From Charina bottae (Eukaryota; Chordata; Lepidosauria; Squamata; Charinaidae): a DNA stretch of 64,000 nucleotides. The notes below the pieces were generated by a model, which was not told the origin of the DNA, searched no databases, and saw nothing but the letters and a program-made list of their open reading frames with translations. Below are positions 35,101 to 45,350 of the stretch, piece after piece. The translations under genes were made by a program, and so were the position numbers. The stretch is taken from assembly GCA_023362775.1 (NCBI GenBank), contig JALMGJ010000012.1, positions 18,427,501 to 18,491,500 of the forward strand, given 5' to 3'. Position 1 is the stretch's first letter, and each line of letters starts with the position of its first letter.

Positions 35101-38100
35101 GAAAGCGAGTCAGGATAACTAGAGAATACATATATTCTGTGGCTGAATGTTCTCAACCTGTCTGATGTGAGCAGAATAAGGTGTTGCCAATCGAAGAGAA
35201 TATTTGTAGCTCAGGGTTGAACTGTGGAGTCCTTGGTGCTCTCTGAGCCTTGTGGTTTTCCTGCAGACGTTTCATTGCCAGGCTAGGCAACATCTTCAGT
35301 GCGAAAAGGGAGTGGGACTTGCTCTCTATTTATATACCCTGGCTTGTCCTGCTTGTGTTGATGGAGGTGTTGTTCTCTCCTTAGTAGTTCCTTGATTGGC
35401 TGTTGTTTGCTTGTTCTTGTTTATTCGTTCAGTTGCTTCCGACTCTTCGTGAATTCATTGACCAGCCCACGCCAGAGCTTCCTGCCGGCCATCGCCATCC
35501 CCAGCTCCCCCATGGTTGAGTCCGTCACCTCAAGAATATCATCCATCCATTTTGCCCTTGGTCGGCCCCTCTTCCTTTTGCCTTCCACTTTCCCTAGCAA
35601 CAATAGTTCCTTGATTAGAGTATATTGTGCTGTTTGATTGTTCCTCTGGTGCTAATCCTGGTGTTAATCTTTGCATATCTGGGTGATGATTGCTGGCAAG
35701 GAGGTGTTCTGGTCTTCTGGCTTTTCTATTGTCTCTTATGAATGGTATGTAAATGTTGTTTACCTCTATGTGTCTGTTGATGGCTGCTTTGTCTGAGTGC
35801 CAAGCTTCCAGGAATTCTCTAGGGTTTTTGGATTTGGCTTGGTATAAGATGCTCACAGTTTCCCAGTTCTCAGAGAGCACCAAGGACTCCACAGAATAAG
35901 GTGTGGATACCACGTTCTCATGAGACTGCAAGATTTCAAGGACACTGGTGTGGCTAAAATGATTGAACCCAAATGCAATTGATTGCTTTTCTGATGCCAC
36001 TGAGTCAAATATTGTTCTGGCCAAGAGTATGTTAACCATAGAGCTTGTAAGGGTGAGCAGTCTTTTGAGAGCCTTAATTTTTTTTAATCAAACTTAGATT
36101 TTCAGAATAAAAAGATAAAAATTGGCAAAGAATGATAATTAGAATAGAAAGTAAAATAGAGAAACAGAGTGGAGAAAGAGAAAAAGAATAAAGTCAAAAG
36201 TGCAAAAATAGAAAAAGGAAAAAAAGAAAATACAGAAAAAGAAGGACTCCCGACTGTCTTTGCAACAGATATAAGTATGCATTTGCATAAACTCTTTCTC
36301 TAAGTTTACAACATAGCTTTCATTATTTCTATTGTCCATTATTATATCTAATCATCAAATCCATAAAACGTGATTTCATTATTTCCTGTTTCACGCAAAA
36401 AGTCCAAAAGGGGTTCCCAAGTAAGATTACTCCATGTCTTTTCACTAATCAAAGCTGTCAGTTTCGACATCTCAGCCAATTCCATCAACTTCACCATCCA
36501 TTCTTCCATTACAAGTAGTATCAAATCTTTTCCACCTTTGGGCATATAAAAACCTCGCTGCTGTTACCATATATAAGAACAGAGTCCCATGGGTTCTTTC
36601 CAACTGTTAATCCATTAGTCCCAAAAGAAAAGACTCTGGTTTTGATTGTATATTAATCTTCAAGATCTTAGTTTCACTTAATTTTTAAATTCTTAATCTT
36701 ATTCATTAGATTTATATCCTGCCTTTTCTTCAGCATCTCAAAAACAAGTATACAGGTAGACCTTGCTTAACAACCATTCGTTTAGTGATGGTTTGGACTT
36801 AGAACAGTACTGAAAAAGCTACTTACAACCGGTCCTCACACTTACGACCGTCACAGCATCCCTGCAATCACATGATCACAATTTGGGTGCTTGGCAACCG
36901 GTTCACATTTATGACCATCGCATCATCCCGTGGTCATGTGATCGCCATTTTTGATCTTCTCAGGTGGCTTCTGGCAAGCAAAATCAATGGGGAATTGCAT
37001 GATTCGCTTAATGACCACATGGTTTGCTTAACGCCCATGGGGATTTGCTTAATGACTGCCACAAAAAAGGTTGTAAGATCAGGTCAGATTTGCTTAATAG
37101 CCGCTTTGCTTAGCAACCGAAATTCCGGCCCCAATTGTGGTCATTAAGCAAGGACTACCTGTATAGCAGTCCTTCCTCTCACTTTTTTCTCATAAGAACA
37201 ACCCTTTGGGTTGACATGGACTGAGAAATAGTGCCTGCCCCAGTCATCCAGTGAGGTTCCATGCCTCAGGGTGAACTTGGCTATTGTGGGTGTGTTGAAT
37301 ATACAAACTGGACATGACCAGAACCAATATTTTGTGTGTGTGTGTGTGTGTGTGTTTAGCTTTTGGAGGGATAGAGTGGAGATTCTCTCTTTTTTAAGTA
37401 TGCTAAGCCTATTTTAACAAACTCATTCCTATTTTAAATTGTCTCACATCTCAACATGGCAATCAGAGAAATTTTATCCATTTTAAAAAGGAGCTGTAAC
37501 TTACTTGAAAGACTCTTCAATCAAGTGCCACAGACATTAAATACTCCAGGGGGGAAATTGCAGAGTTCTTTGTGAACTTTGATATCTGCCCATTTGATTG
37601 CTTGGTTTTTCCCCATGTAAAAATAAGAATTTAAAATATAAATTATGGAGGTTCCGAGAAACAAAGAATAATTCTGTAGATTAATAACCATCTAATTTTT
37701 AAATTTTTTAAACTTTTGGTTACAGTCCTGTGCACATTCGCTGGAAATCTCTCACTGATTTTGAGTGAACTTTACTCAGTATGGATAAAACTGTAACAGC
37801 TCCATTCCTTGCATCTTTGCTCAGAATTCCCCCTGCATTCAGTGGGTCTTAGCTCCAAGAAAAATTTGTAAGGTGCAATTTCTGTTTAATATTAACCTCA
37901 GGGATGGTTCTGGCTAGAAGAAACATGTTGACAGGATAAAATTTGACTCCATATCATATGCTGAGTGATAGATACATCAAAAGATCTGGAGAAATGTTAT
38001 TGCAGGAGAAATGTTCAGGCCCCCATTGGCTTAGTTCAGCCTTTCTCAACTTTTTGACCCTGGAGGAACCCTTGAAATATTTCTCAGGCCTCGGGGAACC

Positions 38101-39902
38101 CCTGCGCATTCAGGCTCAAATATAGGCCAGAAGTTACAAAATTATTATATTCGTTTCACGGGTAGGCCTGTATATATATCCATTAACAGTGTTTCTAAAC
38201 TAAAAATAAAGAATGAAACTTACCCCTTTGATGTGAAATTGCCCGAATGTGAAATAATTTTTTAAAATAAATCGTGATCTCCCTAGTGACCTCTCATAGA
38301 ACCCTAGGGTGCCACGGAACCCTGGTTGAGAAACCCTGGTTTAGATAGTGCTCCATTATTTGTTAATGATGCAATATACATTTTCTTATGGGAAAAAATG
38401 CAAAGTATAACTAGCTTTTCATTTCCCAGGTTATTTGTATGTGAAAAAAAAAGTTTTTGTAAAAACTAATTTAATTCAAAATATCAGTAAATAATTAAAT
38501 ATGGTATGACATTTAGGACATGATTGTGCAGAAACATACTCATGAAACTAAAAAGCAAAAGACATTTTGAAAACCTTTCTAACAATTCTTTGAGAAACTT
38601 TCTTAAAAGATTTACATGAGAAAGTCTTACTTCAAGTGCTCTTTCTAAGCTATCCCAAAAAGAACAAATCAAAAGGAAAACAGATCTTTTCACCCCAAAA
38701 TATTTCAACCTTGTCTCTAATATTTATATACTTTTAGATGAAGTTGTGTATGATATCCAATCAAGAAAACTCAGCACTTTTAAATAATGGAGTTATTAAT
38801 GTTATCAAAATTGTTTGTATTTTCAGCATTGTAAAAATTTAATCTAGGTTTTAAAATGACAAAATACTTAATTTTACATCAAGAAAAGTTTTCTTTCCTT
38901 GATCTCCAATATCAGCACCCTCACGAAGTTCCTAAATAGAATAGAATCATTGTAATGGTATATGGGAATGACCTTGGGAGACAGGAGGAAGAGCTGCAGA
39001 CTAGGCAATGGTCAGATAAGAGGCAGCTGAGCCCACAGTAGGAATGGGGTTTGGCAAACGTCTCAGAAGGGACCCTCCCTAGTTTCTTAGAGTGTAAAGG
39101 CAAGGGTGGGGGAGATGTACTTTCAGACTTGCAAGATTCTGTTAATGCAGCCTTACCATAAAGTTAGAGCTAGGACTTCTGGGTGTGCTTCTTGTCTGGA
39201 CTGCCTTGCAAGGTTGACAATCATACACTTGGAAGGAACCCCAGAGGTAATCTATTGCAACCCTTGACTCAGGGCAGAATAAGTTATTTTCCTTCTGCTG
39301 GACAGAACAGTTCGCTCCTGCTTGTCACATAGGTTAACAAAACTAAGCTAAGAGTTCTTATGTGAAAAACATAGTGTGAATCAAGGGCATCTGTTAATAC
39401 CTGAACATTTTTGCTTAATGAGGGTGAATCCCTATCTTATTTTCCACATTCTCTTTCTTTTTCTTTCTTTTACATTTCTACTCCATCTTTCTACGTATCC
39501 ATTACTGAAATTTATGCAATATTTGGCTCCTTGATCTTGCCCAGCTGTCTTAACTTTGGTGTGCTTTGGCTGTGTGACAGCAGTGAATAGATAATGATTC
39601 ACTTAGCGCAGGATGCTCTGAATCATGGTTTCGCTTCATTTGGCTTCATAACTTTCTCCGTTTGCTTTCAGGGCCAGAACCACGACAAAGCTGCAGACCC
39701 CAGCCGAGGAAAGGGCATCGACTGTGCTGCTCTGACCTGCATGGTTCAACTGGCCCAAATCATTGTTGGGGTGGGCCTGGGTCTCCTGGTCAGTGCCGCG
39801 GGCAGCGTGGTGGTGGTGGTGGTCTCTGCCTCTGCTGTTGCCCTGCTGGGCTGTTGCTTTGTAGCCTTGTTTGTTCGGTACGTCGACGAAAGCAATAAAT
39901 AG
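17001..39902 (+). CDS. SLC45A2: Membrane-associated transporter protein, solute carrier 45A2 (complete, 7 exons)
   Basis: CDS is the join 17001-17352, 20100-20276, 28766-29088, 29717-29860, 31821-31944, 34310-34515 and 39672-39902: 1557 nt, 518 residues, all phases consistent. SLC45A2 (MATP) is a 12-TM major-facilitator protein of the sucrose/proton symporter family. It acts in melanosomes, helps keep the lumen near neutral for tyrosinase, and its loss causes oculocutaneous albinism type 4. Landmarks are [20 protein letters not shown] (TM1), [20 protein letters not shown], the GWGKRRP loop after TM2, [19 protein letters not shown], a long cytosolic loop in exon 3, and [18 protein letters not shown] near the C-terminus. 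The ATG at 17001 is the only in-frame ATG after the stop TAA at 16914 and has a good context (A at -3). The N-terminus is about ten residues shorter than in mammals. Confidence 0.97.
18516..18556. repeat. (AAT)n microsatellite
   Basis: Thirteen AAT units in SLC45A2 intron 1. Confidence 0.95.
19343..19980 (+). mobile_element. tRNA-derived SINE split by a Tc1/mariner-like MITE
   Basis: SINE head gagccagtttggtgta (19343-19358) is interrupted by the MITE and resumes at 19770 as gtggttaaggcaccaggcta, with B-box-like 'gagttctagtcccgcc'. The 3' part has the variant 'gcaatggcaaaccacttctg' and ends near a short A-run. Confidence 0.8.
19359..19767. mobile_element. Tc1/mariner-like MITE inserted in a SINE
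   Basis: 409 bp, ends caggtagtcctcgc / gcgaggactacctg, flanked by TA on both sides (19357-19358 and 19768-19769). Interior phrases such as 'gttaagcaaatcac' and 'catgaccatggg' match the copy at 36.8 kb. Confidence 0.88.
20100..20276 (+). CDS. SLC45A2: SLC45A2 exon 2
   Basis: 177-nt exon after ctctgacag. It encodes [36 protein letters not shown] and [16 protein letters not shown], the most conserved transmembrane block of the family. Confidence 0.96.
22690..23030 (-). mobile_element. tRNA-derived SINE, dimeric subfamily
   Basis: Minus-strand element: head (agagccagtttggtctagtg) at the right, tail 'aaataataaaggcgggataa' at the left. The middle 'gagttctagtcccgccttag' body occurs twice, joined at ccctaggaaggagccaatgg, the same junction as the copy at 50.1 kb. 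A (TTTA)n tract adjoins the tail. Confidence 0.82.
23134..23337. repeat. 204-bp palindrome, Penelope-like terminal sequence
   Basis: Two 102-nt arms meet at ggg|ccc (23235/23236) with no spacer and one mismatch (a at the position whose partner predicts c, near 23221). Each arm contains a hammerhead-like motif (23184-23214 minus, 23257-23287 plus). Confidence 0.85.
24711..25083 (-). mobile_element. BovB LINE 3' fragment
   Basis: 3' tail at the left (gttgttcagtcgtttagtcg); minus-strand coding remnants [20 protein letters not shown] and [16 protein letters not shown]. 5'-truncated; a short hAT end (aagtttggaaagctctg) lies at its right edge. Confidence 0.9.
25121..25513 (-). mobile_element. BovB LINE 3' fragment, second of a tandem pair
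   Basis: Same orientation and same 3' region as the preceding copy. It extends further into ORF2 ([20 protein letters not shown]). The tail is slightly degenerate. Confidence 0.9.
25729..25915 (+). mobile_element. tRNA-derived SINE
   Basis: Begins gagccagtgtggtgtagtgg, has 'gtgagttctagtcctgcc', and ends near 'gatgaataaataaacaaata'. Part of the head is deleted. Confidence 0.75.
26079..26264. repeat. Inverted pair of Penelope-like terminal repeats
   Basis: Arms ggagtccttggtgctctctg... (26079-26152) and its complement (26191-26264) around a ~38-nt spacer. Each arm carries a hammerhead-like core (26122-26152 minus; 26191-26221 plus). Confidence 0.75.
26632..27435 (+). mobile_element. Penelope-like element 3' fragment with embedded BovB piece
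   Basis: Coding remnant [20 protein letters not shown], then [20 protein letters not shown] BovB segment (about 26926-27032) follows, then the Penelope-like sequence restarts at 'gcagccatcaacagacacat' and runs to the terminal gagagcaccaaggactccac. Assignment to Penelope-like elements is inference from the tail and ribozyme-like motif. Confidence 0.55.
27904..28077. mobile_element. Palindromic hAT-type MITE, expanded centre
   Basis: Ends cagtgtttctcaacc / gttgagaaacactg. The centre repeats 'aactcccagaatt' extra times, giving 174 bp. Flanks ttctagac / gtctagat form an imperfect duplication. Confidence 0.8.
28766..29088 (+). CDS. SLC45A2: SLC45A2 exon 3
   Basis: 323-nt exon after a T-rich acceptor. 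It encodes [16 protein letters not shown], the helix around [19 protein letters not shown], and the variable hydrophilic cytosolic loop ending KADIQ|gtaaca. It follows an 8.5-kb intron. Confidence 0.95.
29263..29479 (+). repeat. 217-nt pure polypurine tract
   Basis: Uninterrupted A/G on the + strand: (GGAGA)n, then (GGGA)n, then (GGAA)n. Lies in the 628-bp SLC45A2 intron 3, 174 nt after exon 3. Confidence 0.97.
29717..29860 (+). CDS. SLC45A2: SLC45A2 exon 4
   Basis: 144-nt phase-0 exon. It encodes [35 protein letters not shown] and FFTDFMGQ before gtaaaa. Confidence 0.95.
29957..30091. mobile_element. Palindromic hAT-type MITE
   Basis: 135 bp; duplication gtctacag / atctacag (29949-29956, 30092-30099). 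In SLC45A2 intron 4. Confidence 0.87.
30640..30948 (-). mobile_element. Sauria-type SINE
   Basis: Tail ggtaaaggttccccccacac at the left, body with 'gagccagcgttgtccgaaga', tRNA-like head at the right but with part of the B-box side deleted (ggattcgaaacaagcc). Confidence 0.83.
30949..31820. other. SLC45A2 intron 4, unassigned part
   Basis: No gene seen. 31280-31650 has overlapping frames on both strands and resembles an old retroelement remnant, but I could not place it in a family. Confidence 0.4.
31821..31944 (+). CDS. SLC45A2: SLC45A2 exon 5
   Basis: 124-nt exon encoding [20 protein letters not shown] and [16 protein letters not shown], exiting in phase 1 at TCCT|gtgagt. Too short to show as a long reading frame, but flanked by consensus sites (actgtag before). 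Confidence 0.94.
32062..32154. repeat. (GGAT)n-(GATA)n compound microsatellite
   Basis: About 10 GGAT units followed by about 13 GATA units in SLC45A2 intron 5. Confidence 0.96.
33286..34145 (+). mobile_element. Solo LTR, itself interrupted by a hAT element
   Basis: Begins TGTCAGGG, ends CAGGACA, flanked by ccaag / tcaag (5 bp, one change). Without the hAT insert and its duplication it is about 247 bp. An AATAAA follows near 34082, as in LTR R regions. No internal retroviral genes. Confidence 0.72.
33461..34065. mobile_element. hAT-type nonautonomous element, CAGAGCTTTCC family, copy 3, with tandem array
   Basis: 605 bp, TIRs cagagctttccaaactt / agtttggaaagctctg, perfect 8-bp duplication tgttagag (33453-33460, 34066-34073). 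33535-33985 is a tandem array of a ~60-bp unit (gcactaggacctgcgtggaa plus tcctggcagggcaggtttgg), about seven to eight units. Confidence 0.9.
34310..34515 (+). CDS. SLC45A2: SLC45A2 exon 6
   Basis: 206-nt exon after ttccatcag. The split codon T|AT restores Tyr. It encodes [39 protein letters not shown] and the end NYHKEEL|gtgagt. Confidence 0.95.
35215..35895 (-). mobile_element. Penelope-like element fragment with embedded BovB tail
   Basis: Minus-strand coding remnant [20 protein letters not shown] and [20 protein letters not shown] (35640-35890). The terminal sequence with a hammerhead-like motif is at 35269-35299. A BovB 3' fragment (about 35415-35605) interrupts it. Both outer ends carry the 22-bp phrase ctcagagagcaccaaggact(cc) in inverted orientation. 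Confidence 0.55.
36753..37161. mobile_element. Tc1/mariner-like MITE
   Basis: 409 bp, the same length as the copy at 19.4 kb. Ends caggtagaccttgc / gcaaggactacctg with flanking TA (36751-36752, 37162-37163). In SLC45A2 intron 6. Confidence 0.88.
38039..38331. mobile_element. Probable hAT-type nonautonomous element
   Basis: Ends cagcctttctcaacttt / ggttgagaaaccctg are inverted repeats. Interior reads 'ggaggaacccttgaaatatt' and gaaccctagggtgccacgga. Flanks gcttagtt / gtttagat match at 6 of 8 positions. Confidence 0.65.
38951..39219 (+). mobile_element. Solo LTR, TGTAATGG family
   Basis: 269 bp from TGTAATGG to GGTTGACA with perfect 5-bp duplication atcat (38946-38950, 39220-39224). A poly(A)-signal-like ataaag lies in its 3' third. 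No flanking coding sequence. Confidence 0.88.
39672..39902 (+). CDS. SLC45A2: SLC45A2 exon 7 (terminal)
   Basis: 231 nt from [18 protein letters not shown] to the TAG at 39900-39902. It encodes the last two helices, with a run of six Val, and the C-terminus [10 protein letters not shown]. An AATAAA overlaps the stop codon; no clear separate poly(A) signal was found in the next 300 nt. Confidence 0.96.
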   Translation, partial: GQNHDKAADPSRGKGIDCAALTCMVQLAQIIVGVGLGLLVSAAGSVVVVVVSASAVALLGCCFVALFVRYVDESNK

Positions 39903-40289
39903 TTGATTTGTAGGAGCGGTTGCTCCTTCTCTTACCAAAAGAAGGAACATTGGTGTGCTTTGGCTGTCTGAATGAAGTGCAGCATTCCATTGATTTTTTC
40001 CCGGTGGCAATCCTTTTTCTTCATTGTGTCTTTGTTGTAAAAAAAAATGAGAACAAAAAAAAAAGGGGGGGGGGCACGTCAGGATTATGACCTGAAATAA
40101 TTTATCCCTGCTCAGTGAAACACGTCTGTTACATTTCTGAATCAAGTACTAGCAATTTCTAAGTCACTGATGTGCTAATTTCCTTCCTCCTTTCCATAAA
40201 TCCCAGAAATCATGGGCTTTAACTGTAAAAAATTCAAGAGTGCATACACAGGTTAGGCTCTCTTAAGCAGGAAAGGACACAAGGGCATG

Positions 40290-40558
40290 TGATGGCCCTT
40301 TGAGGTTGTCCAGACAAGAAGCACCAACCATAGGTACTAACACTACCTTTATTGTAAGGTTACAGTAACAGAATCTTGCAAGTCGGAAAGTACCTCTCTC
40401 CCCCCTCGACTTTACAGTCCAAGAAAGGAGGGAGGGTCCCTTTGGAGATGTTTGCCACACCCCATTGCTTCTCTGGGCTCAGCTGCCTCTTATCTGACCG
40501 CTGCCTCGTCTGCTGCTGCTGCTCCTGTCCCTCAAGGACATTCTCACAGACCATTACA
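40290..40558 (-). mobile_element. Solo LTR, TGTAATGG family
   Basis: 269 bp in reverse orientation (ends ccattaca at 40551-40558). Flanks gcatg / tcatg. Located 390 bp downstream of the SLC45A2 stop codon. Confidence 0.83.
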
Positions 40559-41382
40559 TCATGTAATCTTATCATTAGGGGGGTGGAGAAGACTTTAGAA
40601 TTCACCAAAGTTCACCTGCTACTCAATGCATAATCCACAATGCAAAATTCAACTATGGCCATCTTGCCAAATATCTGTCCAATGAAGGTAGTAAGCTAGA
40701 AAGTAGTTTGTTCTACAATCAAATTGCTCATAACAAAACTTTAGCCTTCCCAAACTTGGTGGCATCCAAATATGTTGGTCTGAAACTTCCAGAAATCCAA
40801 GCCATGAATGGCCACTTGGAATTTTGGAAACAACACATCTAGATAGCTGAGTTTTGAGAAGGAAGTTCAAATGTTTAAGCACAATCTGATTCCCTGAACT
40901 CTCTACTCATTGGTTCCAGTCCTGCTTTCTAAAGTGAAAGGAAACAAGTCTATTCCATATTCTTCATGACTTGCCTTCAGATATTTTAAAACAGCTGCAA
41001 CATTGTCCCTTCCCTTCTATTCACAGCTCTTTCAACCACTACAGATAAGACTTTGTTCAGGATTTGTGTGTTAAATGGCCCTGGATTGATGCTTTTGTTT
41101 AACAATATGAGAAATAGCTTCTTGAATCAATCCATGATGCACAAAATCAACACTTTTGGAATCAGTAGACATTAAATCATTCATTGAAATCTGGATAGTA
41201 GATTACTGATGGATTGTGATACCCAGAATAAGATATCAGCATGTGCTATACACACATTTATCAGAACTTATGGGTCATGAAGCATTGTTAGATGGCTCCA
41301 CTATGACGGACATTCTCGCTCTCTCCGTGGGGTTGGTATATTTTAAAATTTTGTGAAAATATTCTTTTAATAACCATTTTAT

Positions 41383-41905
41383 TTATTTATTTATTATTTA
41401 TTTATTATTTCAATTTATTCCCCGCCCATCTCCCTCGCAAGGGACTCTGGGCAGGTTACAACAATTGAAAGTTTAAAAACTATAAAAATATCATCTAAAA
41501 ATACAATAATAATAAAATAATAATATACAGTAATAAATTATCTAAATCCAAGATGGATTGGAGACCGTAGTATAGATCGTATTCCTACGGGGCCAGCCAA
41601 CCCCAGGAGGCACTGCCACCTCTGTCATCCCAGGCTCGATGGCAGAGCCAGGTCTTGAGGGACTTCCGGAAGGCCAGGAGTGAGGGGGCGAGTCTCACCT
41701 CCGGGGGCAAGATGTTCCATAAGGCGGGCGCTATCGCAGAGAAGGCACGTCTCCTGGACCCCGCCAGATGGAATTCTCTTATCTTTTATCTTTTTATAAT
41801 GATTGTTTTTATTTATTCACTGTTTTTACCTCATTGTTGTACGCCGCCCAGCGTCACCTTGTGTGAGATGGGCGGCCATATAAATGTGAGCAATAAATAA
41901 ATAAA
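41383..41905. mobile_element. Two CR1/L2-like LINE 3' ends in opposite orientation
   Basis: 41383-41785 is a minus-strand copy (ggactctgggcaggtt, tccggaaggccaggagtgag). 41790-41905 is a plus-strand 3' end (gagatgggcggccatataaa then AATAAATAAATAAA). They abut near 41787. Confidence 0.65.
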
Positions 41906-42361
41906 ATAAATTGTCACAGGTTCATTTGATACCCAAGGGTTGTCTACTCAGACTCCCTCAGATATTTCCCAATGAGACACTGCACACGAAAATTGTTGTT
42001 CTCCCCTTTTTCTATTGGGGGTTAGTTTTCTTAGAAACCCACCAGTTACAGTATAAAAGTGCTCTTTTTACCCAGGTGACTAATTAATACAAGTTCCAAC
42101 TAGCCTATATTCCTATCACTATTACTACTGTAAACTTTGTCTATTCTAACTAATACATATAGGTTACTATTCTATTACTATAACTATTAAACACTACTAC
42201 TAACTCCAGGATACAAAGTCTCACTTGCTCCTGATTTTCTACAAACCTTTACTGCTGCACTCTCCCTCGCTTTCTCCTGTCGACAGTTTCTCACCCACAC
42301 AGCAGATCCAAACACAGGGCTTTTTAACCATCTCCCTGCCGTCCTTATGGCTGCGGGAGCT

Positions 42362-42752
42362 GGACCATAAGGAAGGCTGAGCGAAGGAAGAGAGATGCTT
42401 TTGAACTGTGGTGTTGGAGGAGAATTCTGAGAGTGCCTTGGACTGCAAGAAGATCAAACCAGTCCATACTCCAGGAAATAAAGCCAGACTGCTCACTTGA
42501 GGGAATGATATTAAAGGCAAAACTGAAGTACTTTGGCCACATAATGAGGATACCCTGGAGAAGATGCTGATGCTAGGGAAAGTGGAAGGAAGAGGGGCCG
42601 ACCAAGGGCAAGATGGATGGATGATATTCTGGAGGTGACGGACTCGACCTTGGGGGAGCTGGGGGTGGTGACTGCCGACAGGAAGCTCTGGCGTGGGCTG
42701 GTCCATGAAGTCACGAAGAGTCGGAAGCGACTGAATGAATAAACAACAACTG
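42362..42752 (+). mobile_element. BovB-like LINE 3' fragment, second subfamily
   Basis: Ends gtcggaagcgactgaatgaa(taaacaacaac), distinct from the main BovB tail. It carries 'ctagggaaagtggaaggaag' and 'gatggatgatattctggagg', the same segment that is fused to Penelope-like sequence at 26.9 and 35.6 kb. Confidence 0.8.
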
Positions 42753-43763
42753 CCGTCCTTATGCTGAGGGGTTTTTGGAGCAAAGGGGAGGAATGCTATC
42801 CCAGCTATCTGCAATTTAGGACACAGCCCGTCCTTCCACATAAATAAACACATTTTTCGAAGCAGAGGCAGGACTTCCTGACCAAGATGAATCCTGATAC
42901 AATATGAAGACTGATCACAGCACAAACCAGAAGTGAGGACGTATTTCATATTTGAAAAGCGCAGTAGTTCCACATTTGCTTCCTCAACTCCCGTTTATGA
43001 ACCATTAACTGGTGTTGAAAACTCTGCATTTGTTTCAGGGTTCTCTCTTTCAAAATGTCCTTGACTAAGAATCTAGCCAAGAATATACCATCTTCCCTTC
43101 TAACATTAAGAATCTGACATGTAAACATATTGGGTTAAAAAAAATCAAACGATCACCTTGAAAGCAACCCAGCACAGCAAAGAGCTCTCTCTATGCCCTG
43201 TGTTTTCTCCTTCAGCTTTTGAGAAATGCTGGCAAACACAAAAAACCAGGTTCCTTTGTCTTATGTAAACTGCATTCAGAGGAGTTGACACAGAGCTAAT
43301 TACTCCTTAATGCAGTAGCAGCTAAAGATGCTTTCCCAGAAAGAGTTGATGATCCTACAGATGAAGGTAGACAGTTAAGAGAAGGAGGGATTGAAGGAAG
43401 AGGTAATAGGTAAGGCAAGGGTTGGTACAAGCAAAATGGGGTGATGACGGGGAATAGAACTGCAGGAAGTAGACAGGATACTGTGGGAAAGGAACTGACA
43501 AGAAGCATTCCAGGGAGATGGGGAGAGATACCAAAATATCTGAGCCTGAGTAGAGTCAAAAGTGCAAAATAGTTGCATTCTATCTATTGCTGCTGAATTA
43601 TTGTTTTTAATGTGGCCCCAGGAGAAATTACTGGGAGCAATCATATTTTCTATCTTTAATTTTAATTAACTAAATGCAATTAAAGCATTCTTCCCCTTGT
43701 TCTGGCCTCTCTCTGTTTTGGGAGGGAGAGTACTGGCAGGCTATTCAAGGGCCAAATGCAGCC

Positions 43764-44343
43764 TTTTGTTGTTGTTCAGTTGTTTAGTCGTGTCCTCATG
43801 GACCATAGCATGCCAGGCCTTCCTGTCCTCCACTGTCTCCCGGAGTTTACTCAAATTCATGTTCATTACATCGGTGATGCTATCTAACCATCTCATCCTC
43901 TGCTGTCCCCTTCTCCTTTTGCCTTCAGTCTTTCCCAGCATCAGGGTCTTTTCCAGTGAGTCCTCTCTTCGCATTAGGTGGCCAAAGTATTTGAGCTTCA
44001 GCTTCAGCATCTGTCCTTCCAATGAGCAGTCAGGGTTGATTTCCTTTAGGATTGACTGGTTTGACCTCCTTGCAGTCCAAGGGACTCTTAAGAGTCTTCA
44101 CCAGCACCACAGTTCAAAAGCATCAATTCTTCAGCGCTCAGCCTTCCTTATGGTCCAACTCTCACAGCCATACATTGCTACTGGGAAAACCATAGCTTTA
44201 ACTATACGGACCTTTGTTGTCAATGTGATGTCTCTGCTCTTAACTATTTTATCAAGATTTGCCATTGCTCTCCTCCCAAGAAGTAGACATCTTCTGATTT
44301 CCTGGCTGCAGTCAGCATCTGCAGTAATCTTTGCGCCTGGACT
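43764..44343 (-). mobile_element. BovB LINE 3' fragment
   Basis: Minus-strand coding remnants [20 protein letters not shown] and [17 protein letters not shown]; extends to the 'tctactt.. ctcccaag' region at its 5' end. The tail lacks 'actcttcgtgac'. Confidence 0.9.
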
Positions 44344-44350
44344 TTGCGCC

Positions 44351-44775
44351 TGTTGTTGTTGTTGTTCAGTCGTTTAGTCGTGTCCGACTCTTCGTGACCT
44401 CATGGACCATAGCACGCCAGGCCTTCCTGTCCTCCACTGTCTCTCGGAGTTTATTCAAATTCATGTTCCTTACATTGGTGATGCTATCTAACCATCTCAT
44501 CCTCTGCCGTCCCCTTCTCCTTTTGCCTTCAGTCTTTCCCAGCATCAGGGTCTTTTCCAGTGAGTCCTCTCTTCGCATTAGGTGGCCAAAGTATTTGAGC
44601 TTCAGCTTCAGCATCTGTCCTTCCAATGAGCAGTCAGGGTTGATTTCCTTTAGGATTGACTGGTTTGACCTCCTTGCAGTCCAAGGGACTCTCAAGAGTC
44701 TTCTCCAGCACCACAGCTCAAAAGCATCAATTCTTCGGTGCTCAGCCTTCTTTATGGTCCAACTCTCACAGCCAA
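44351..44775 (-). mobile_element. BovB LINE 3' fragment, tandem to the previous one
   Basis: Tail (gttgttgttcagtcgtttag) starts seven bases after the previous copy ends. Coding remnants CESWTIKKAEHRRIDAFELW and [18 protein letters not shown]. Confidence 0.9.
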
Positions 44776-45350
44776 ATGCATCCCGCGGCCCCCCACGTTT
44801 GGGCACCTGTCCTAGACAGTCCAAAGCACTGGAGATGAAGGTACCACAGAAGGGGATTCTTCTAGCCATCTAATTAATGCATTTTGGGCAGAATCAGGTT
44901 TTATTTCTTCATATCCTATTTGGTTGCTGTATCTTTTAGCATTTGCATTAACTCCCAAAGCATCCCTACTAAGGGTTGGGGCATTCAAGGACTTCTTCCT
45001 TGAATTGGGTGTCTCTGCCATTTGTCCAAACTGGAAGCGACTTGCAACAAAATTTTGCAACATATCCATGCCTCCTAGTGGGAATAGTGTGGGAATTTTT
45101 CTCTTGGAAAGGAGAGGTCACACTAACATTCAAGACAGGCTAAGCTATCATGGGGCTCAGGCAGAGTATCCTATCCCTGCCCTTCTTCCTCACTTTCATT
45201 TATATCTGATACTCAGTTTGCTGGGCATATGCGTCTTGCTCTCTTATCCCCTTCACCCAGCTCTTTTGAAGTACGAGCTGTTCCCCTCCGTTATTTAAAA
45301 AAAAAAAAGATTTAGTGCATTTCTTCAAATCTCTGAGTTTGCTCAGACAT

